Source of the DNA: Xenorhabdus ehlersii
GTDB lineage: Bacteria; Pseudomonadota; Gammaproteobacteria; Enterobacterales; Enterobacteriaceae
Assembly: GCF_003610465.1 (NCBI RefSeq)
Contig: NZ_RAQI01000007.1
Span: 1-64,000, forward strand
Direction: 5' to 3'
Length of the DNA: 64,000 bases
The position numbers and the translations under genes are program-made. Every line of letters begins with the position of its first letter. The stretch's first letter is position 1. This document shows positions 48,437 to 61,399 of this stretch, piece after piece. The notes beneath the pieces are model-generated. The model was not told the origin of the DNA and ran no database searches. It was given only the letters and a program-made list of their open reading frames with translations.

Positions 48437-49162
48437 TTATTTCCTTGCTGATGGTGCAGTTGTTTTTTGCGCGGCTGATGTTGCTTGCATAGCTGACCAC
48501 CATGATTCACTTGCGATAATTTGCCCTTGTTTATCTATCAAAGGTTGCTCCAGGCCCTTACGACGAGAAACAGCAGCCAACACGGGATATCCTCCTTCGA
48601 ACAGTAACCTTTGCTGTTCCTCTTCTGGCAGAATGCTTTTCTCCCGTTGGTACATGTCTGCCAATTGGCGCTGCCGTTGTGCTTCATACAGAATCAAGGC
48701 AGAGGCGACAGAGACATTCAATGATTGCACCATACCTGCCATCGGAATAATGATATCGTGATCTGCCAGGGCGATGGCTTGTTTTGAGATACCTTTTTTC
48801 TCCTGCCCCATAATGATGCAGGTAGGTTTAGTGTAATCAATTTGACGGAAGTCGACGGCTTTATCAGAAAGATGGGTCGCCAGCACTTGCATTCCATCAG
48901 ATTTAAATTGGTGAATAGCCTGTTCAGTTGTGGAATGTGTTTTCACCTGAACCCAGCTATTACTACCCGCCGCCGAAGAGAGCTGGGTTCTTAATTGCTC
49001 AGTAGGCCAAATAGCATGGATTTGGTGAATACCAACAGCATCCGCAGTACGAATAACGGCGGATACGTTATGGGGTTTGTGAACTTCTTCTAAACAGATT
49101 GTCAGGTCAGGTTGACGCATTGCCATCATCTGGCAAATGCGTGCGTAACGTTTAGGATTCAT
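48437..49162 (-). CDS. trmH: tRNA (guanosine-18-2'-O)-methyltransferase TrmH
   Basis: A 241-residue SPOUT methyltransferase for Gm18 of the tRNA D-loop. N-terminal MNPKRYARICQMMAMRQPDLT, motif 1 VHKPHNVSAVIRTADAVGIH with the catalytic Arg, motif 2 CIIMGQEKKGIS and motif 3 MVQSLNVSVASALILYE that forms the knot. The tail is slightly longer than in E. coli and Ala/Ser/Thr-rich. It starts five bases after the spoT stop, so it is coupled to it. Confidence 0.95.
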   Translation of the reverse strand: MNPKRYARICQMMAMRQPDLTICLEEVHKPHNVSAVIRTADAVGIHQIHAIWPTEQLRTQLSSAAGSNSWVQVKTHSTTEQAIHQFKSDGMQVLATHLSDKAVDFRQIDYTKPTCIIMGQEKKGISKQAIALADHDIIIPMAGMVQSLNVSVASALILYEAQRQRQLADMYQREKSILPEEEQQRLLFEGGYPVLAAVSRRKGLEQPLIDKQGQIIASESWWSAMQATSAAQKTTAPSARK

Positions 49163-49167
49163 AACCT

Positions 49168-51282
49168 CTAGTTTCGGTTACGGCTGACTCGCATCACGTC
49201 TGGCATGATACGTATCTTACGCATGATATTCGCCAGCTGGATACGGTCTTTGGTCGTCAGCCTGATGAAAGCACAATAGACACGGCCATCTTTTTCCTCT
49301 GTATTCATGCTTTGAATACTGGAGTTTACATCGTTAATGGCAGCAGTCAGATTTGCCAATGCTCCCTGATGGTTAAACATATCGACTTTAATTTCAGCAA
49401 TAAAATCGCTATTGATATCTTTATCCCACTCAACAGGCATGAATTTTTCTGGTTCTTTCTGATATCCACGGATATTGCGACAGGATTCGTGGTGGATTAC
49501 CAAACCTTTTCCGGGGCTGATATGGGCAATAATCGGGTCGCCTGGAATTGGGCGACAACATTTAGCAAAGGTAATCAAAATACCATCAGCGCCCTTGATA
49601 GGCAGCTTACGGGAAGTATTGCTGTTGTTGTGCGGTCCTTTTTCCGGTGAGCCCAATAATAAGTTGCGGGCGACAACCACGCTCATGGCATTACCCAATC
49701 CGATTTCCGCCAACAAATCATCCAAAGTAGCGAGCTTCATCCTTGCCAGCTCTTTGTTGATATTTTCTTGCGGAATATCGGCAACTTTGGTGCCGTTACC
49801 GAGTGCATGATTGAGCAAACGACGCCCCAAACTAATGGAATCATCCCGTTTCAGATTTTTCAATAACTGGCGGATCTTGGCACGTGCTTTGGAACTAACG
49901 ACAAAGTTCAGCCATGCAGCATTAGGGCGAGCCCCTGGCGCAGTAATAATTTCGACAGTTTGCCCACTGCTAAGCGTTTGTGAGAGAGGATAAGGCAGAC
50001 GATCAACGCGTGCACCAACACAGGCGTGGCCGATATCGGTATGGACGGCATAAGCAAAATCGACAGGGGTCGCGCCAGCCGGTAACTCAACAATTCGTCC
50101 TTCAGGGGTAAAAACGTAAATCTCATCAGGGAACAAATCAGATTTAACGCTTTCAATAAATTCAAAAGAGCTGCCGGCACTTTGCTGGAGTTCCAATAGG
50201 CTCTGCATCCAGCGTTGGGCACGAACCTGCGCAGTTGTACCGGATTCCCCTTGTTCTTTATAGGCCCAGTGTGCGGCAACCCCCATTTCCGCCATTTGAT
50301 CCATATCTTCGGTACGGATCTGAACTTCGACGGGCACCCCATGCGGGCCTATCAGGGAGGTATGGAGGGATTGGTAACCGTTGGCTTTAGGGATGGCAAT
50401 ATAATCTTTCACTCTGCCGGGGCGTGGTTTGTACAAACTGTGCATTTGCCCCAATACGCGGTAGCAGGTATCAAGATTATTGACGATGACACGAAAGGCG
50501 TAAATATCCATGATGGAATGGAAACGCTGCTCTTTCAGACGCATCTTACGATAGATCGAATAGAGATGTTTTTCACGGCCACTGACTGTGCATTTGATAC
50601 CGGCATCCGTTAACCTGCCTTCAATCTCCGACAGAATTTTCTGGATCATCTCTTTGCGATTACCGCGAGCGGCTTTCACAACTTCTTTAATTACGCGATA
50701 GCGGTTTGGATACAGGGCTTCAAACCCAAGTTCCTCCAGCTCGGTTTTTAGGTGATGAATACCCAGACGATGAGCCAGCGGACTATAAATTTCCAGCGTT
50801 TCCCTGGCAATGCGCCGCCGTTTATCGGGGCGCAGGGAGCCAAGGGTTCGCATATTGTGAGTACGGTCTGCCAGTTTGATCAAAATGACGCGGATATCCT
50901 GCACCATCGCCATGATCATTTTGCGGAAGTTTTCAGCCTGTGCTTCCTTTTTGTCGCGGAAGTTCAGTTTATCCAGCTTGGATACACCTTCCACCAATCC
51001 GGCAACGGCCGTGCCAAATAACTGTTCTATATCCTGAAATGTTGCAGGAGTATCTTCAATGACATCGTGCAAAAGTGCCGCCATAAGTGTTTCATGGTCA
51101 AGGCGCATTTCAGCCAAAATACAGGAAACGGCGACGGGGTGAGTGATGTATGGCTCACCGCTGGAACGGGTTTGCCCTTCGTGAGCATCCCGCGCAACCA
51201 CATAGGCCTGTTTAAGCAGATCAATTTGATCTTCAGGCAAATATTTCAGAACCAGCTGATTCAGGCTTTCAAACAGGTACAA
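49168..51282 (-). CDS. spoT: bifunctional (p)ppGpp synthetase/hydrolase SpoT
   Basis: A 704-residue stringent-response enzyme. HD hydrolase domain (HDVIEDT, residues about 72-78; with the TRSSGEPYITHPVAV block), synthetase domain (GREKHLYSIYRKM; KDYIAIPKANGYQSLHT), TGS domain (VFTPEGRIVELPAGATPVDFAY, in part), and C-terminal ACT domain. Residue order fits SpoT, with an intact hydrolase, not RelA. It follows rpoZ by 18 bp, as in other enterobacteria. Confidence 0.97.
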   Translation of the reverse strand: MYLFESLNQLVLKYLPEDQIDLLKQAYVVARDAHEGQTRSSGEPYITHPVAVSCILAEMRLDHETLMAALLHDVIEDTPATFQDIEQLFGTAVAGLVEGVSKLDKLNFRDKKEAQAENFRKMIMAMVQDIRVILIKLADRTHNMRTLGSLRPDKRRRIARETLEIYSPLAHRLGIHHLKTELEELGFEALYPNRYRVIKEVVKAARGNRKEMIQKILSEIEGRLTDAGIKCTVSGREKHLYSIYRKMRLKEQRFHSIMDIYAFRVIVNNLDTCYRVLGQMHSLYKPRPGRVKDYIAIPKANGYQSLHTSLIGPHGVPVEVQIRTEDMDQMAEMGVAAHWAYKEQGESGTTAQVRAQRWMQSLLELQQSAGSSFEFIESVKSDLFPDEIYVFTPEGRIVELPAGATPVDFAYAVHTDIGHACVGARVDRLPYPLSQTLSSGQTVEIITAPGARPNAAWLNFVVSSKARAKIRQLLKNLKRDDSISLGRRLLNHALGNGTKVADIPQENINKELARMKLATLDDLLAEIGLGNAMSVVVARNLLLGSPEKGPHNNSNTSRKLPIKGADGILITFAKCCRPIPGDPIIAHISPGKGLVIHHESCRNIRGYQKEPEKFMPVEWDKDINSDFIAEIKVDMFNHQGALANLTAAINDVNSSIQSMNTEEKDGRVYCAFIRLTTKDRIQLANIMRKIRIMPDVMRVSRNRN

Positions 51283-51300
51283 GGCAGACCTACCGTAAAA

Positions 51301-51576
51301 TTAACGACGACCTTCAGCGATGGCAGAAACGGCTTTGATTTCTGCGGCTTCTTGCTCTTGCTGTTCCTGGCGCTCACGAACATCGAGAATTTTGTTGTTG
51401 ATAAGACCTTGCTCGATTTCACGCAGGGCAATAACAGTCATCTTATCGTTTTCTTCTGGAACGAGGGGATCTTTGCCACCTACTTGCAATTGGCGTGCTC
51501 GGCGAGCAGCGACCAACACCAGGTCAAAACGGTTACCAATTTTTTCTACTGCGTCTTGAACAGTTACGCGTGCCAT
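51301..51576 (-). CDS. rpoZ: RNA polymerase omega subunit
   Basis: A 91-residue subunit that stabilises beta-prime and forms part of ppGpp site 1. The conserved N-terminal [20 protein letters not shown] and ARRARQLQ are intact, followed by a Glu/Gln-rich helical tail. It lies between gmk and spoT in the standard order, which puts ppGpp synthesis and its target in one operon. Confidence 0.97.
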   Translation of the reverse strand: MARVTVQDAVEKIGNRFDLVLVAARRARQLQVGGKDPLVPEENDKMTVIALREIEQGLINNKILDVRERQEQQEQEAAEIKAVSAIAEGRR

Positions 51577-51630
51577 ATGAGTGCTACTCCACAGATAAAT
51601 AAATGACTGGGCATAATACTGAAACTTGGT

Positions 51631-54369
<2,739 letters not shown>

Positions 54370-54400
54370 GGGCAAAAGGTTGCTCCTATTCACTATGGTA

Positions 54401-55018
54401 TCAGTGGTCTGTGCCATCGTAATTGAAGATAGGTAATCCAAGACGATAACGAATAGCAATCAATCGTGCAGCTAGTCCCGCAACAAGCGTAATCAAGATG
54501 ACGATGTCCGGGGGTAATGGCGTATGTAGTAAAGCAATATAAAGCCATGCGGCGGCAAAAGAGACACCGGCATAAATCTCTTTTTGGAATACCAGGGGGA
54601 TGGTATTGCAAAACATATCGCGCAATACACCACCAAAAACGCCAGTGATGACGGCGGCAATGGCTGCGATGATCGGGCTATAGTGCATATCTAACGCGAT
54701 TTGTGCACCAATGATGGAGAAGACAATTAAGCCAATGGCATCAAGAATGAGAAACAGACGGCGTAGGTGTTTCATCATGGGAGCAACCCAGATAGTGAGC
54801 ACGGCAGCACAGGCAACGGTCACTATATACTCTGGATTTTTTACCCAGCCAAGGGGATAGTGCCCCAAAATAATATCACGGACGGTGCCACCACCGATGG
54901 CTGTCACGGAAGCAATAATGATAACGCCGAATACATCCATTTTTCGACGACCTGCGGCTAAGGCGCCTGTCATGGCTTCAGCCGTAATACCAATGATATA
55001 AAGGACACTGAGTAACAT
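54401..55018 (-). CDS. yicG: UPF0126/TRIC-type membrane protein YicG
   Basis: A 205-residue inner-membrane protein with seven predicted helices made of two UPF0126 repeats. Each half carries the glycine-rich motif of the family: [20 protein letters not shown] and [20 protein letters not shown]. Relatives are cation channels of the TRIC fold and one E. coli paralogue has been linked to glycine uptake; the role of YicG is not settled. It is convergent with ligB, as in E. coli. Confidence 0.92.
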   Translation of the reverse strand: MLLSVLYIIGITAEAMTGALAAGRRKMDVFGVIIIASVTAIGGGTVRDIILGHYPLGWVKNPEYIVTVACAAVLTIWVAPMMKHLRRLFLILDAIGLIVFSIIGAQIALDMHYSPIIAAIAAVITGVFGGVLRDMFCNTIPLVFQKEIYAGVSFAAAWLYIALLHTPLPPDIVILITLVAGLAARLIAIRYRLGLPIFNYDGTDH

Positions 55019-55153
55019 AAATTTAATTACATAAAATATAACGTAGAAGTAAAGGGTACTGTTGAAATAATAACGTCTCGACTGAAATTTTTTAGCCGAA
55101 TTTGAATAAAATTAGTTTTTATTATCCGAAACCTCGCAAAATAAGGCAGTAAA

Positions 55154-56443
55154 ATGGTTTTTAAGGAACGTCAGATTACATTCGATAGCCGTAGCCATCA
55201 GATAACTAATATAAATGTTTGGACGCCAGACAGCCAATGGTTGGTATACGATGTTCGTCCCGATGGTGCATCTTTTACCGGTTTAACGATAGAAAAAATT
55301 CATGTTAATCATGGGAAAACTGAAATTATCTATCAGGCAAAGGATGGCGCGCATGTCGGTGTTGTGACTGTGAGTCCGCAAGAGCCAGTTCGTTATGCCT
55401 TTATTCATGGCCCGGAAAAACCCGATGCGCAGTGGCAATATGATTTTCATCATCGCCGTGGTGTCATTGTTTCCGATATGCAGCCAAATGTGGCAATTAA
55501 CATTGATGCCATGGATATCACTCCACCTTATACCGCTGGCGCTTTGCGCGGTGGAACACATGTCCACGTTTTCAGCCCCGATGGCAGCCGCCTAAGCTTT
55601 ACTTACAATGATCATGTGATGCATGAGTTAGATCCTGCGCTTGATTTACGTAATGTGGCGGTGGCCGTTCCTTTGCGAGCTGTAATGCCAGCCAAAAAAC
55701 ATCCGAGAGAATACGGTGGTAGCTATTTCTCGGTTGTGGTTAGCGAGACGACGGCCTGCCCGCATCCCGGCAGTGATGACATCAGTCGAGCTTATGAAGA
55801 AGGATGGATTGGGCAGCGAGGATATCGCAAAGATAATGGTCAATGGCAACGTTGGGCACTGGCTTTTATTGGGGATACATACGCCACCAATGGCGAAAAA
55901 ATACCGGAAATTTATCTCGTTGATCTGCCAGAAAATAACGATGAATACGCCATTGCGGGCGACCAACTTTTGGCTGGTACAGAAACAACATTACCGGCAC
56001 CGCCTGCGGGAGTGAAACAGAAACGCCTGACTTTTACGCACGATAATCGCTGGCCGGGAGTGGTGAATGTTCCACGTCATTGGCTAAGAACATCGCCAGA
56101 TGGCAGTAAAATCTGTTTTCTGATGAAAGATGAAAAAGGGATTGTCCAGCTATGGTATGTCTCACCAAATGGTGGTAAACCCATGCAGATAACTTATAGC
56201 AAGCACAGTATACAATCCGCATTTAGCTGGGATAGCCGTGGGCGGTTGATTGCCTGTGTTTGTGATAATAGTGTTGTCCTTTGTGATAGCCAGACTGGAA
56301 AAATTCAGCGTTTAACGGAACGCACTGATGATGCACCTTCCGCTGATGCGATAGTGATATCACCGGATGATCGCTATGTTGCTTTTATGCGTGATATTGG
56401 TGGTTACCGACAGATATTTGTGGTGGAAACAGGGATTATCTGA
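55154..56443 (+). CDS. yidR: YidR-like beta-propeller protein (DUF3748)
   Basis: A 429-residue protein without a signal peptide. Repeated TolB/WD-like blade patterns are visible: TPDSQWLVYDVRPDG, SPDGSRLSFTYND, SPDGSKICFLMKDE, SPDDRYVAFMRD. The family is conserved in enterobacteria but has no assigned function; ligand or scaffold roles are guesses. It faces yidQ, as in E. coli. Confidence 0.88.
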   Translation: MVFKERQITFDSRSHQITNINVWTPDSQWLVYDVRPDGASFTGLTIEKIHVNHGKTEIIYQAKDGAHVGVVTVSPQEPVRYAFIHGPEKPDAQWQYDFHHRRGVIVSDMQPNVAINIDAMDITPPYTAGALRGGTHVHVFSPDGSRLSFTYNDHVMHELDPALDLRNVAVAVPLRAVMPAKKHPREYGGSYFSVVVSETTACPHPGSDDISRAYEEGWIGQRGYRKDNGQWQRWALAFIGDTYATNGEKIPEIYLVDLPENNDEYAIAGDQLLAGTETTLPAPPAGVKQKRLTFTHDNRWPGVVNVPRHWLRTSPDGSKICFLMKDEKGIVQLWYVSPNGGKPMQITYSKHSIQSAFSWDSRGRLIACVCDNSVVLCDSQTGKIQRLTERTDDAPSADAIVISPDDRYVAFMRDIGGYRQIFVVETGII

Positions 56444-56461
56444 AAACAAACAGAGCAGAAT

Positions 56462-56488
56462 GGGCATTGCCGATTAATGGTGATGCCC
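56462..56488. terminator. hairpin between convergent yidR and yidQ
   Basis: GGGCAT and ATGCCC are inverted around a 15-base loop in the 78-bp gap. The stem is short and has no strong U-run. Confidence 0.4.
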
Positions 56489-56521
56489 GATAATACGCTG
56501 ATATAGCTCATAGTTTCTATT

Positions 56522-56878
56522 CTAAGTATCGTGGTCTACAGTTTCTGGTGCAGGCAGTATGACGATTGGCTTTTTATCGAGCTGCTCTATACGGTGTTTG
56601 GGGGATTGCTTTGCGCTATCTTGATCGGAACGAGCATAATCGTAGGGAAGCAGAAGCGTGTCTAAGAAGGCAGAAAACGGCAGATCGATCGCAAGCAAGG
56701 GCTTCATAAGCCATCCCGTTTTGTCATCTTGCAACATGCCAATATTGGCTTTTGCTCCAGAATAATAACCTTGATAGGGACCGCTGTGGGTCATGATGCT
56801 GGAACAACCAGTAACCAGTAACCATCCTAATGTGGTACATAGTAATAGAAGCACTTTACAATTTTTCATCGTTTCCAT
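56522..56878 (-). CDS. yidQ: YidQ-like lipoprotein (DUF1375)
   Basis: A 118-residue predicted lipoprotein. The signal peptide ends in the lipobox LVTG-C (Cys about residue 25), followed by SSIMTHSGPYQGYYSGAKAN and the family block LLAIDLPFSAFLDTLLLPYD. DUF1375 proteins (YidQ, YceK) are small outer-membrane lipoproteins of unknown role. Start ATG 56878 was kept; ATG 56869 with GGAAA just upstream is equally possible. Confidence 0.9.
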   Translation of the reverse strand: METMKNCKVLLLLCTTLGWLLVTGCSSIMTHSGPYQGYYSGAKANIGMLQDDKTGWLMKPLLAIDLPFSAFLDTLLLPYDYARSDQDSAKQSPKHRIEQLDKKPIVILPAPETVDHDT

Positions 56879-57238
56879 GATCTCAATGAGTTAATTTGCC
56901 AATGTCCAAATACTTTATTCGCTATTAACGCCACTTTTCCAAAGCATGACAGGTATTTTAAAACTGTTTACCCTTTAAAGCTGTTTACCTTTTAATACTA
57001 TTTACTATAGTCAGGTAATATTCAGTTTGCTATAGCATTTATCGCTAAATTTGATAATTTTTTGTGATGTGAATTTAAATTTCTTTTTTAAGTTCAAAGC
57101 ACACAGTATGTGGTTTAAAACACATAACTTGAGGTTAATTCGTGCCAATATTTAATTGATGGTAAGCCATCATTTATGGGTGACAAGGGAAAATGATCAA
57201 TTTTTCGAACGATTAACCTTTGGTAAAGGAAGCGGGTC
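56879..57238. other. yidQ-yidE intergenic region with short direct repeats
   Basis: A 360-bp gap without a gene. In E. coli the ibpA and ibpB heat-shock genes lie here; nothing of them is visible. Between about 56961 and 57010 a unit like CTGTTTACCTTTTAA recurs two to three times with changes. The yidE start follows GGAAGCGGGTC. Confidence 0.5.
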
Positions 57239-58900
57239 ATGAGTGATATTGCATTAACAATGAGCTTGTTGGCGCTGTCTGCCGCATTGGGGTTATGGAT
57301 AGGCAACTGGCGAATAGGGGATATTGGTCTTGGAATTGGTGGGGTTTTGTTTGGTGGGATTATAGTTGGTCATTTTGCCCAGATGTATTCTCTGTCTCTC
57401 AGTAATGACATGCTGCATTTTATTCAGGAATTTGGCTTAATTCTGTTTGTTTATTCTATTGGTATTCAAGTTGGGCCGGGCTTTTTTTCTTCCCTGCGAG
57501 TTTCTGGCCTTAAATTAAATGGTTTTGCTGTCCTGATTGTTATTATTGGTGGATTAGTTGCTGCAATTATTCACAAATTGTTTGATGTTCCTTTACCCAT
57601 TATTTTAGGTATTTTTTCCGGTGCAGTGACAAATACGCCATCTTTAGGGGCAGGGCAGCAAATTCTGGCAGATTTAGGATCTGACTCTTCACTGGTCAGC
57701 CAAATGGGTATGGGGTATGCGATGGCGTATCCTATGGGAATTTGCGGTATTTTGCTGGTTATGTGGTTGGTTCGCCTTTTTTTCAGAGTGAGAATTGAAC
57801 AGGAGGCTAATTCGTTTGATAACCAAAACAATCAGGGGCGAGAACTGCTCCAGACAATGAATATCGCTGTACGTAATCCAAATTTGAATGGATTAATGAT
57901 GCAAGACATTCCGTTGCTCAATAATAATGATGCAGTGGTATGCTCCCGCCTAAAACGGAAGGATTTGTTGATGGTTCCCCAGCCAACTACCGTGATTCAG
58001 AGTGAGGATCTGCTGTATCTGGTGGGGCAGCGGGAAGCGTTGAACCAGGTCAGGCTGGTCATTGGGGAAGAGGTTGATGTTTCCTTGTCTACTGCCGGTG
58101 ATATTTTTCAATCTGTCAGGGTTGTGGTGACGAATGATGAAGTATTGAGCCAGAGGCTTGGGGCGCTCAATTTAAAACAGAAATATGATGTTGTCGTGAC
58201 ACGCCTTAATCGTGCAGGAATTGAACTGGTTGCCAGTAATAATGCCAGTTTACAGTTCGGCGATATCCTGAACATTGTCGGTCGTCCTGAAGCTGTAGAA
58301 GCTGTCACAAAGCTTTTGGGTAACTCACAGCAAAAACTCCAGCAAGTTCAGATGTTGCCTGTATTTATTGGAATAGGGTTAGGGGTTTTATTAGGTTCGA
58401 TTCCTCTGTTTATTCCTGGTTTTCCAGCCGCGTTACGCTTGGGATTGGCAGGAGGGCCCTTGGTTATTGCGTTAATTTTGGGACGAATTGGCACGATCGG
58501 TAAACTTTATTGGTTTATGCCTCCCAGTGCGAACCTTGCATTACGCGAACTGGGGATTGTTATGTTTCTGGCGGTTGTAGGGCTGAAATCTGGCGGTAAT
58601 TTTATTAATACACTGGTGCATGGCGAAGGGCTGGCATGGATTGGTTATGGTGCATTGATAACAATAGTCCCCCTGTTAGTTGTAAGCCTGCTGGCACGTG
58701 TTGTTATAAAAATGAATTATCTCAGCTTATGTGGGGTGCTGGCAGGTGCCATGACCGATCCTCCCGCCCTGGCTTTTGCTAATGGAATTCATAGTACCAA
58801 CGGGGCTGCTGCGTTGTCATATGCGACAGTTTATCCATTGGCAATGTTTTTAAGGATTATGTCTCCCCAAATTTTGGCCGTTATTTTCTGGGCCTTATGA
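57239..58900 (+). CDS. yidE: YidE, AspT/YbjL-type putative transporter
   Basis: A 553-residue inner-membrane protein with two hydrophobic halves (about 1-180 and 370-553) of five helices each and two TrkA-C domains in the middle (about 195-280 and 285-365). The AAE family motifs are present in each half: [12 protein letters not shown] and [13 protein letters not shown] in the first, GLKSGGNFI and [12 protein letters not shown] in the second. AspT is an aspartate/alanine exchanger; the YidE substrate is unknown, and the TrkA-C domains suggest control by a small ligand. Confidence 0.92.
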   Translation: MSDIALTMSLLALSAALGLWIGNWRIGDIGLGIGGVLFGGIIVGHFAQMYSLSLSNDMLHFIQEFGLILFVYSIGIQVGPGFFSSLRVSGLKLNGFAVLIVIIGGLVAAIIHKLFDVPLPIILGIFSGAVTNTPSLGAGQQILADLGSDSSLVSQMGMGYAMAYPMGICGILLVMWLVRLFFRVRIEQEANSFDNQNNQGRELLQTMNIAVRNPNLNGLMMQDIPLLNNNDAVVCSRLKRKDLLMVPQPTTVIQSEDLLYLVGQREALNQVRLVIGEEVDVSLSTAGDIFQSVRVVVTNDEVLSQRLGALNLKQKYDVVVTRLNRAGIELVASNNASLQFGDILNIVGRPEAVEAVTKLLGNSQQKLQQVQMLPVFIGIGLGVLLGSIPLFIPGFPAALRLGLAGGPLVIALILGRIGTIGKLYWFMPPSANLALRELGIVMFLAVVGLKSGGNFINTLVHGEGLAWIGYGALITIVPLLVVSLLARVVIKMNYLSLCGVLAGAMTDPPALAFANGIHSTNGAAALSYATVYPLAMFLRIMSPQILAVIFWAL

Positions 58901-59090
58901 TTTAGTTCATTAAGTATAATTGTTTGATTTATTAAATGTGCTTTAGATCACAGAATGCTGTCCAATTGTCTTAATTTGACTTCAATTTGAGATAGTAGAG
59001 GCAATTTAAAGTAAAAAATTCCTGCCTATTCAATTCATTAGAATAAGGTTTTTCTGGTTAAATATACGCAGTTCAGGGAAGGTATAAAAA

Positions 59091-59222
59091 CAGGGAGTGT
59101 TTTCCTTTCCTATTGTGTGTGAAGAATTCTTTTGGGATTCTAATAACTACTGTCCTGTTCGCAGGTAAAAGTCCTCGTTATCATCTTGCTCCCTCCCCCC
59201 TAAAATGAGGGAGCTTTTTTTT
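59091..59222 (+). ncRNA. candidate small RNA or long structured 3' UTR of yidE
   Basis: Three stem-loops follow each other: 59123-59141 (AGAATTC / GGATTCT, one G-U pair), 59154-59165 (CCTG-TTCG-CAGG, a UUCG tetraloop) and a GC-rich terminator at 59188-59214 with eight U residues. A -10-like TATAAA stands at 59083-59088, but no good -35 was found. The single-stranded CTTGCTCCCTCC region before the terminator could pair with a ribosome-binding site. No known enterobacterial sRNA was recognised. The structure is seen; independent transcription is inferred. The preceding 58901-59090 shows nothing else. Confidence 0.4.
59188..59222 (+). terminator. strong rho-independent terminator
   Basis: GCTCCCTC and GAGGGAGC form an 8-bp stem with an 11-base loop, then TTTTTTTTATTTT. 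It lies 288 bp after yidE and 32 bp before the convergent avtA stop. Confidence 0.92.
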
Positions 59223-59255
59223 ATTTTATTGCTAAGGACAGATTGCGATGCAAGA

Positions 59256-60512
59256 TTAGCGTCCTGCTTCTTGATGTGCGATCTCAATCTCTTCAGACAG
59301 AATACGAATACCTTCTTCGATCTTCTCAATATCAGGAACATAGTTCATTCGCATACATTGATGGGCATGTGGCCAATCATGTTCCAGTCCCGGAAAGAAG
59401 AAATGTCCCGGCACCATCAGCACGTTACGTTTCTTTAATCGCTGATAAAGCTCTTCTGTCGTGATTGGTAAGTCCTTGAACCAAAGCCATAGAAATATGG
59501 CACCTTCCGGTTTATGGATAAGGCAGCGATCTTCCGATATATGGCGCCGAATGATTGTAATTACGTTATCTACCCGCTGCTTGTAAAACGGTTGAATAAC
59601 ATTTTGTGACAAACGGAATAGGTCGTTGCGCTTAATCATTTCCAGAGCGATAGCGGGCCCAACTCCTCCAGGAGCCAGACTGATAATACCATTCATATTA
59701 CTGATAGCACTGACGATTTTTTCATTAGCGATAATGATACCGCAGCGGGAGCCTGGCAGACCCAGTTTGGACAGACTCATGCACAGAATAATATTGTGAT
59801 TCCACAGCGGGGTAGCTTCGCTGAAGATAATACCGGGAAATGGTACACCGTAGGCATTGTCTATCAGTAGGGGGATTTGGTGCTGTTGAGCCAGACTATC
59901 CAAGCGCAGTAGTTCTTCGTCGGTGATCACGTTGCCTGTTGGGTTGGTAGGACGAGAGACACAAATCAGGTTAATGTCTTCGGTAATATTCAGGTGATCG
60001 AAATCAACGTGATATTTGAATTGGCCATTGGGCAGTAATTCAATATTCGGCTTATTAGCGACAAATAATCCTTCATCCAAACCTGAATCTGAATAGCCAA
60101 TATATTCTGGAGCAAGAGGAAATAAAACACGCTTCATTGAGCCGTCTTTAGCGCGACCTGCCAGTAAGTTAAACAGATAGAAAAAGGCGCTTTGGCTGCC
60201 ATTAGTCAGAGCAATGTTTTGTGGTTGGATATCCCAGCCGAGCTTTTCTCTTAGCTCTTGGGCCAGTGCCGTTATCAAGGTATTTTTCCCTTGTGGCCCG
60301 TCATAGTTGCATAGGGTTTCGCTTAATTGACCGCCTAACGCCATGTCAGCCAATATCTGCTGGAAATACTCATCCATTTCTGGGATATGTGCAGGATTAC
60401 CGCCGCCTAGCATAATTGCACCAGGCGTTCTCAGACCTTGGTTGAGATCATTCATCAGACGGGTAATTCCCGAATTTTGTGTAAATTTGTTTCCGAATTG
60501 CGAAAATTTCAT
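59256..60512 (-). CDS. avtA: valine-pyruvate aminotransferase AvtA
   Basis: A 418-residue PLP enzyme that interconverts valine and pyruvate with 2-ketoisovalerate and alanine. The PLP lysine is in CMSLSKLGLPGSRCG; the cofactor-binding VSRPTNPTGNV and LIDNAYGVPFPG motifs and the N-terminal RTPGAIMLGGGNPAHIPEM are intact. The frame is open to 60566, but the family start is MKFSQFGNKFT at ATG 60512. Confidence 0.95.
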   Translation of the reverse strand: MKFSQFGNKFTQNSGITRLMNDLNQGLRTPGAIMLGGGNPAHIPEMDEYFQQILADMALGGQLSETLCNYDGPQGKNTLITALAQELREKLGWDIQPQNIALTNGSQSAFFYLFNLLAGRAKDGSMKRVLFPLAPEYIGYSDSGLDEGLFVANKPNIELLPNGQFKYHVDFDHLNITEDINLICVSRPTNPTGNVITDEELLRLDSLAQQHQIPLLIDNAYGVPFPGIIFSEATPLWNHNIILCMSLSKLGLPGSRCGIIIANEKIVSAISNMNGIISLAPGGVGPAIALEMIKRNDLFRLSQNVIQPFYKQRVDNVITIIRRHISEDRCLIHKPEGAIFLWLWFKDLPITTEELYQRLKKRNVLMVPGHFFFPGLEHDWPHAHQCMRMNYVPDIEKIEEGIRILSEEIEIAHQEAGR

Positions 60513-60642
60513 AATGGCGTTAGCGTCTGTTTTTTGTATGAGAAGAAAACACCATACTCTGCTCATTACTAGGGTGCAATGGGGTCAAAGTGTTATTTCT
60601 GTTTATTCTTATGCAAGAATTTTAATTTTTCACCACAGTAAG

Positions 60643-61206
60643 TTATTTTCGACATAAACAATTTATGAGGTGATCATTTACTAAACCTGCTGCTTGCATA
60701 AAAGCATAGCAGGTGGTGCTGCCAATAAATTTAAATCCCCGTTTTTTCAGTGCCTTTGCAAGTGCATCGGAAGTTGCAGTTTTGGCAGGAACTTCTGATA
60801 AATTTTGCCAGTGATTAATTTGTGGAGAGTCATCAACGAAACTCCAGATAAAAGCGCTGAAGTCTTCACCTTGTTCAGCCATTTTTAGGTAAGCGCGGGC
60901 ATTGTGAATAATTGCATTGATTTTGCCATGATTACGCACGATGGTCGGTTCTTCCATCAGTCTCCTAACGTCTGTTTCATCCATTTTGGCTATTTTGACC
61001 GGATCAAACTGATGAAAACATTTTCTATACCCTTCCCGTTTTTTCAGAATAGTGAACCATGATAAACCCGCTTGTTGTCCTTCCAGACAAATTAGTTCGA
61101 AAAGTTGTTGGCTATCTCTTAAAGGGGTTCCCCATTCGTTGTCGTGATAGGCCAGATAATCAGGGTCAGATGTTACCCAACCGCAGCGAGTTATTTCTTT
61201 GCTCAT
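60643..61206 (-). CDS. tag: DNA-3-methyladenine glycosylase I
   Basis: A 187-residue base-excision enzyme removing 3-methyladenine. The zinc site of the family is conserved: Cys and His near the N-terminus (RCGW, YHDNEWG) and His and Cys near the C-terminus (NDHLINCLC). The substrate pocket segment EGQQAGLSWFTILKKREGYR (in part) is also present. ATG 61206 (MSKEITRCGW) is preferred over the frame start at 61269. It is divergent from glyQ. Confidence 0.95.
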   Translation of the reverse strand: MSKEITRCGWVTSDPDYLAYHDNEWGTPLRDSQQLFELICLEGQQAGLSWFTILKKREGYRKCFHQFDPVKIAKMDETDVRRLMEEPTIVRNHGKINAIIHNARAYLKMAEQGEDFSAFIWSFVDDSPQINHWQNLSEVPAKTATSDALAKALKKRGFKFIGSTTCYAFMQAAGLVNDHLINCLCRK

Positions 61207-61399
61207 GAACTGCACTTGCCTCAGATAATGGTTGATAATTACACCAATGTTAGCTGTATAAATATACAAGTAAAGAGACTTGAATAAGATTTTTTTATAT
61301 CGCGGCGAAATTGAGAGTGATCAGTGCTGTATATCTTACATCCAAAGGGTATACTGGCCTCTTTCGTTTAAATTCATATGTATCGCGTGCGGGTTCAAC

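Noticed and set aside
61280..61399. Extended GlyQ N-terminus or T-box leader
   Set aside because: The extra codons have no similarity to GlyQ, and no T-box sequence or specifier stem is visible.
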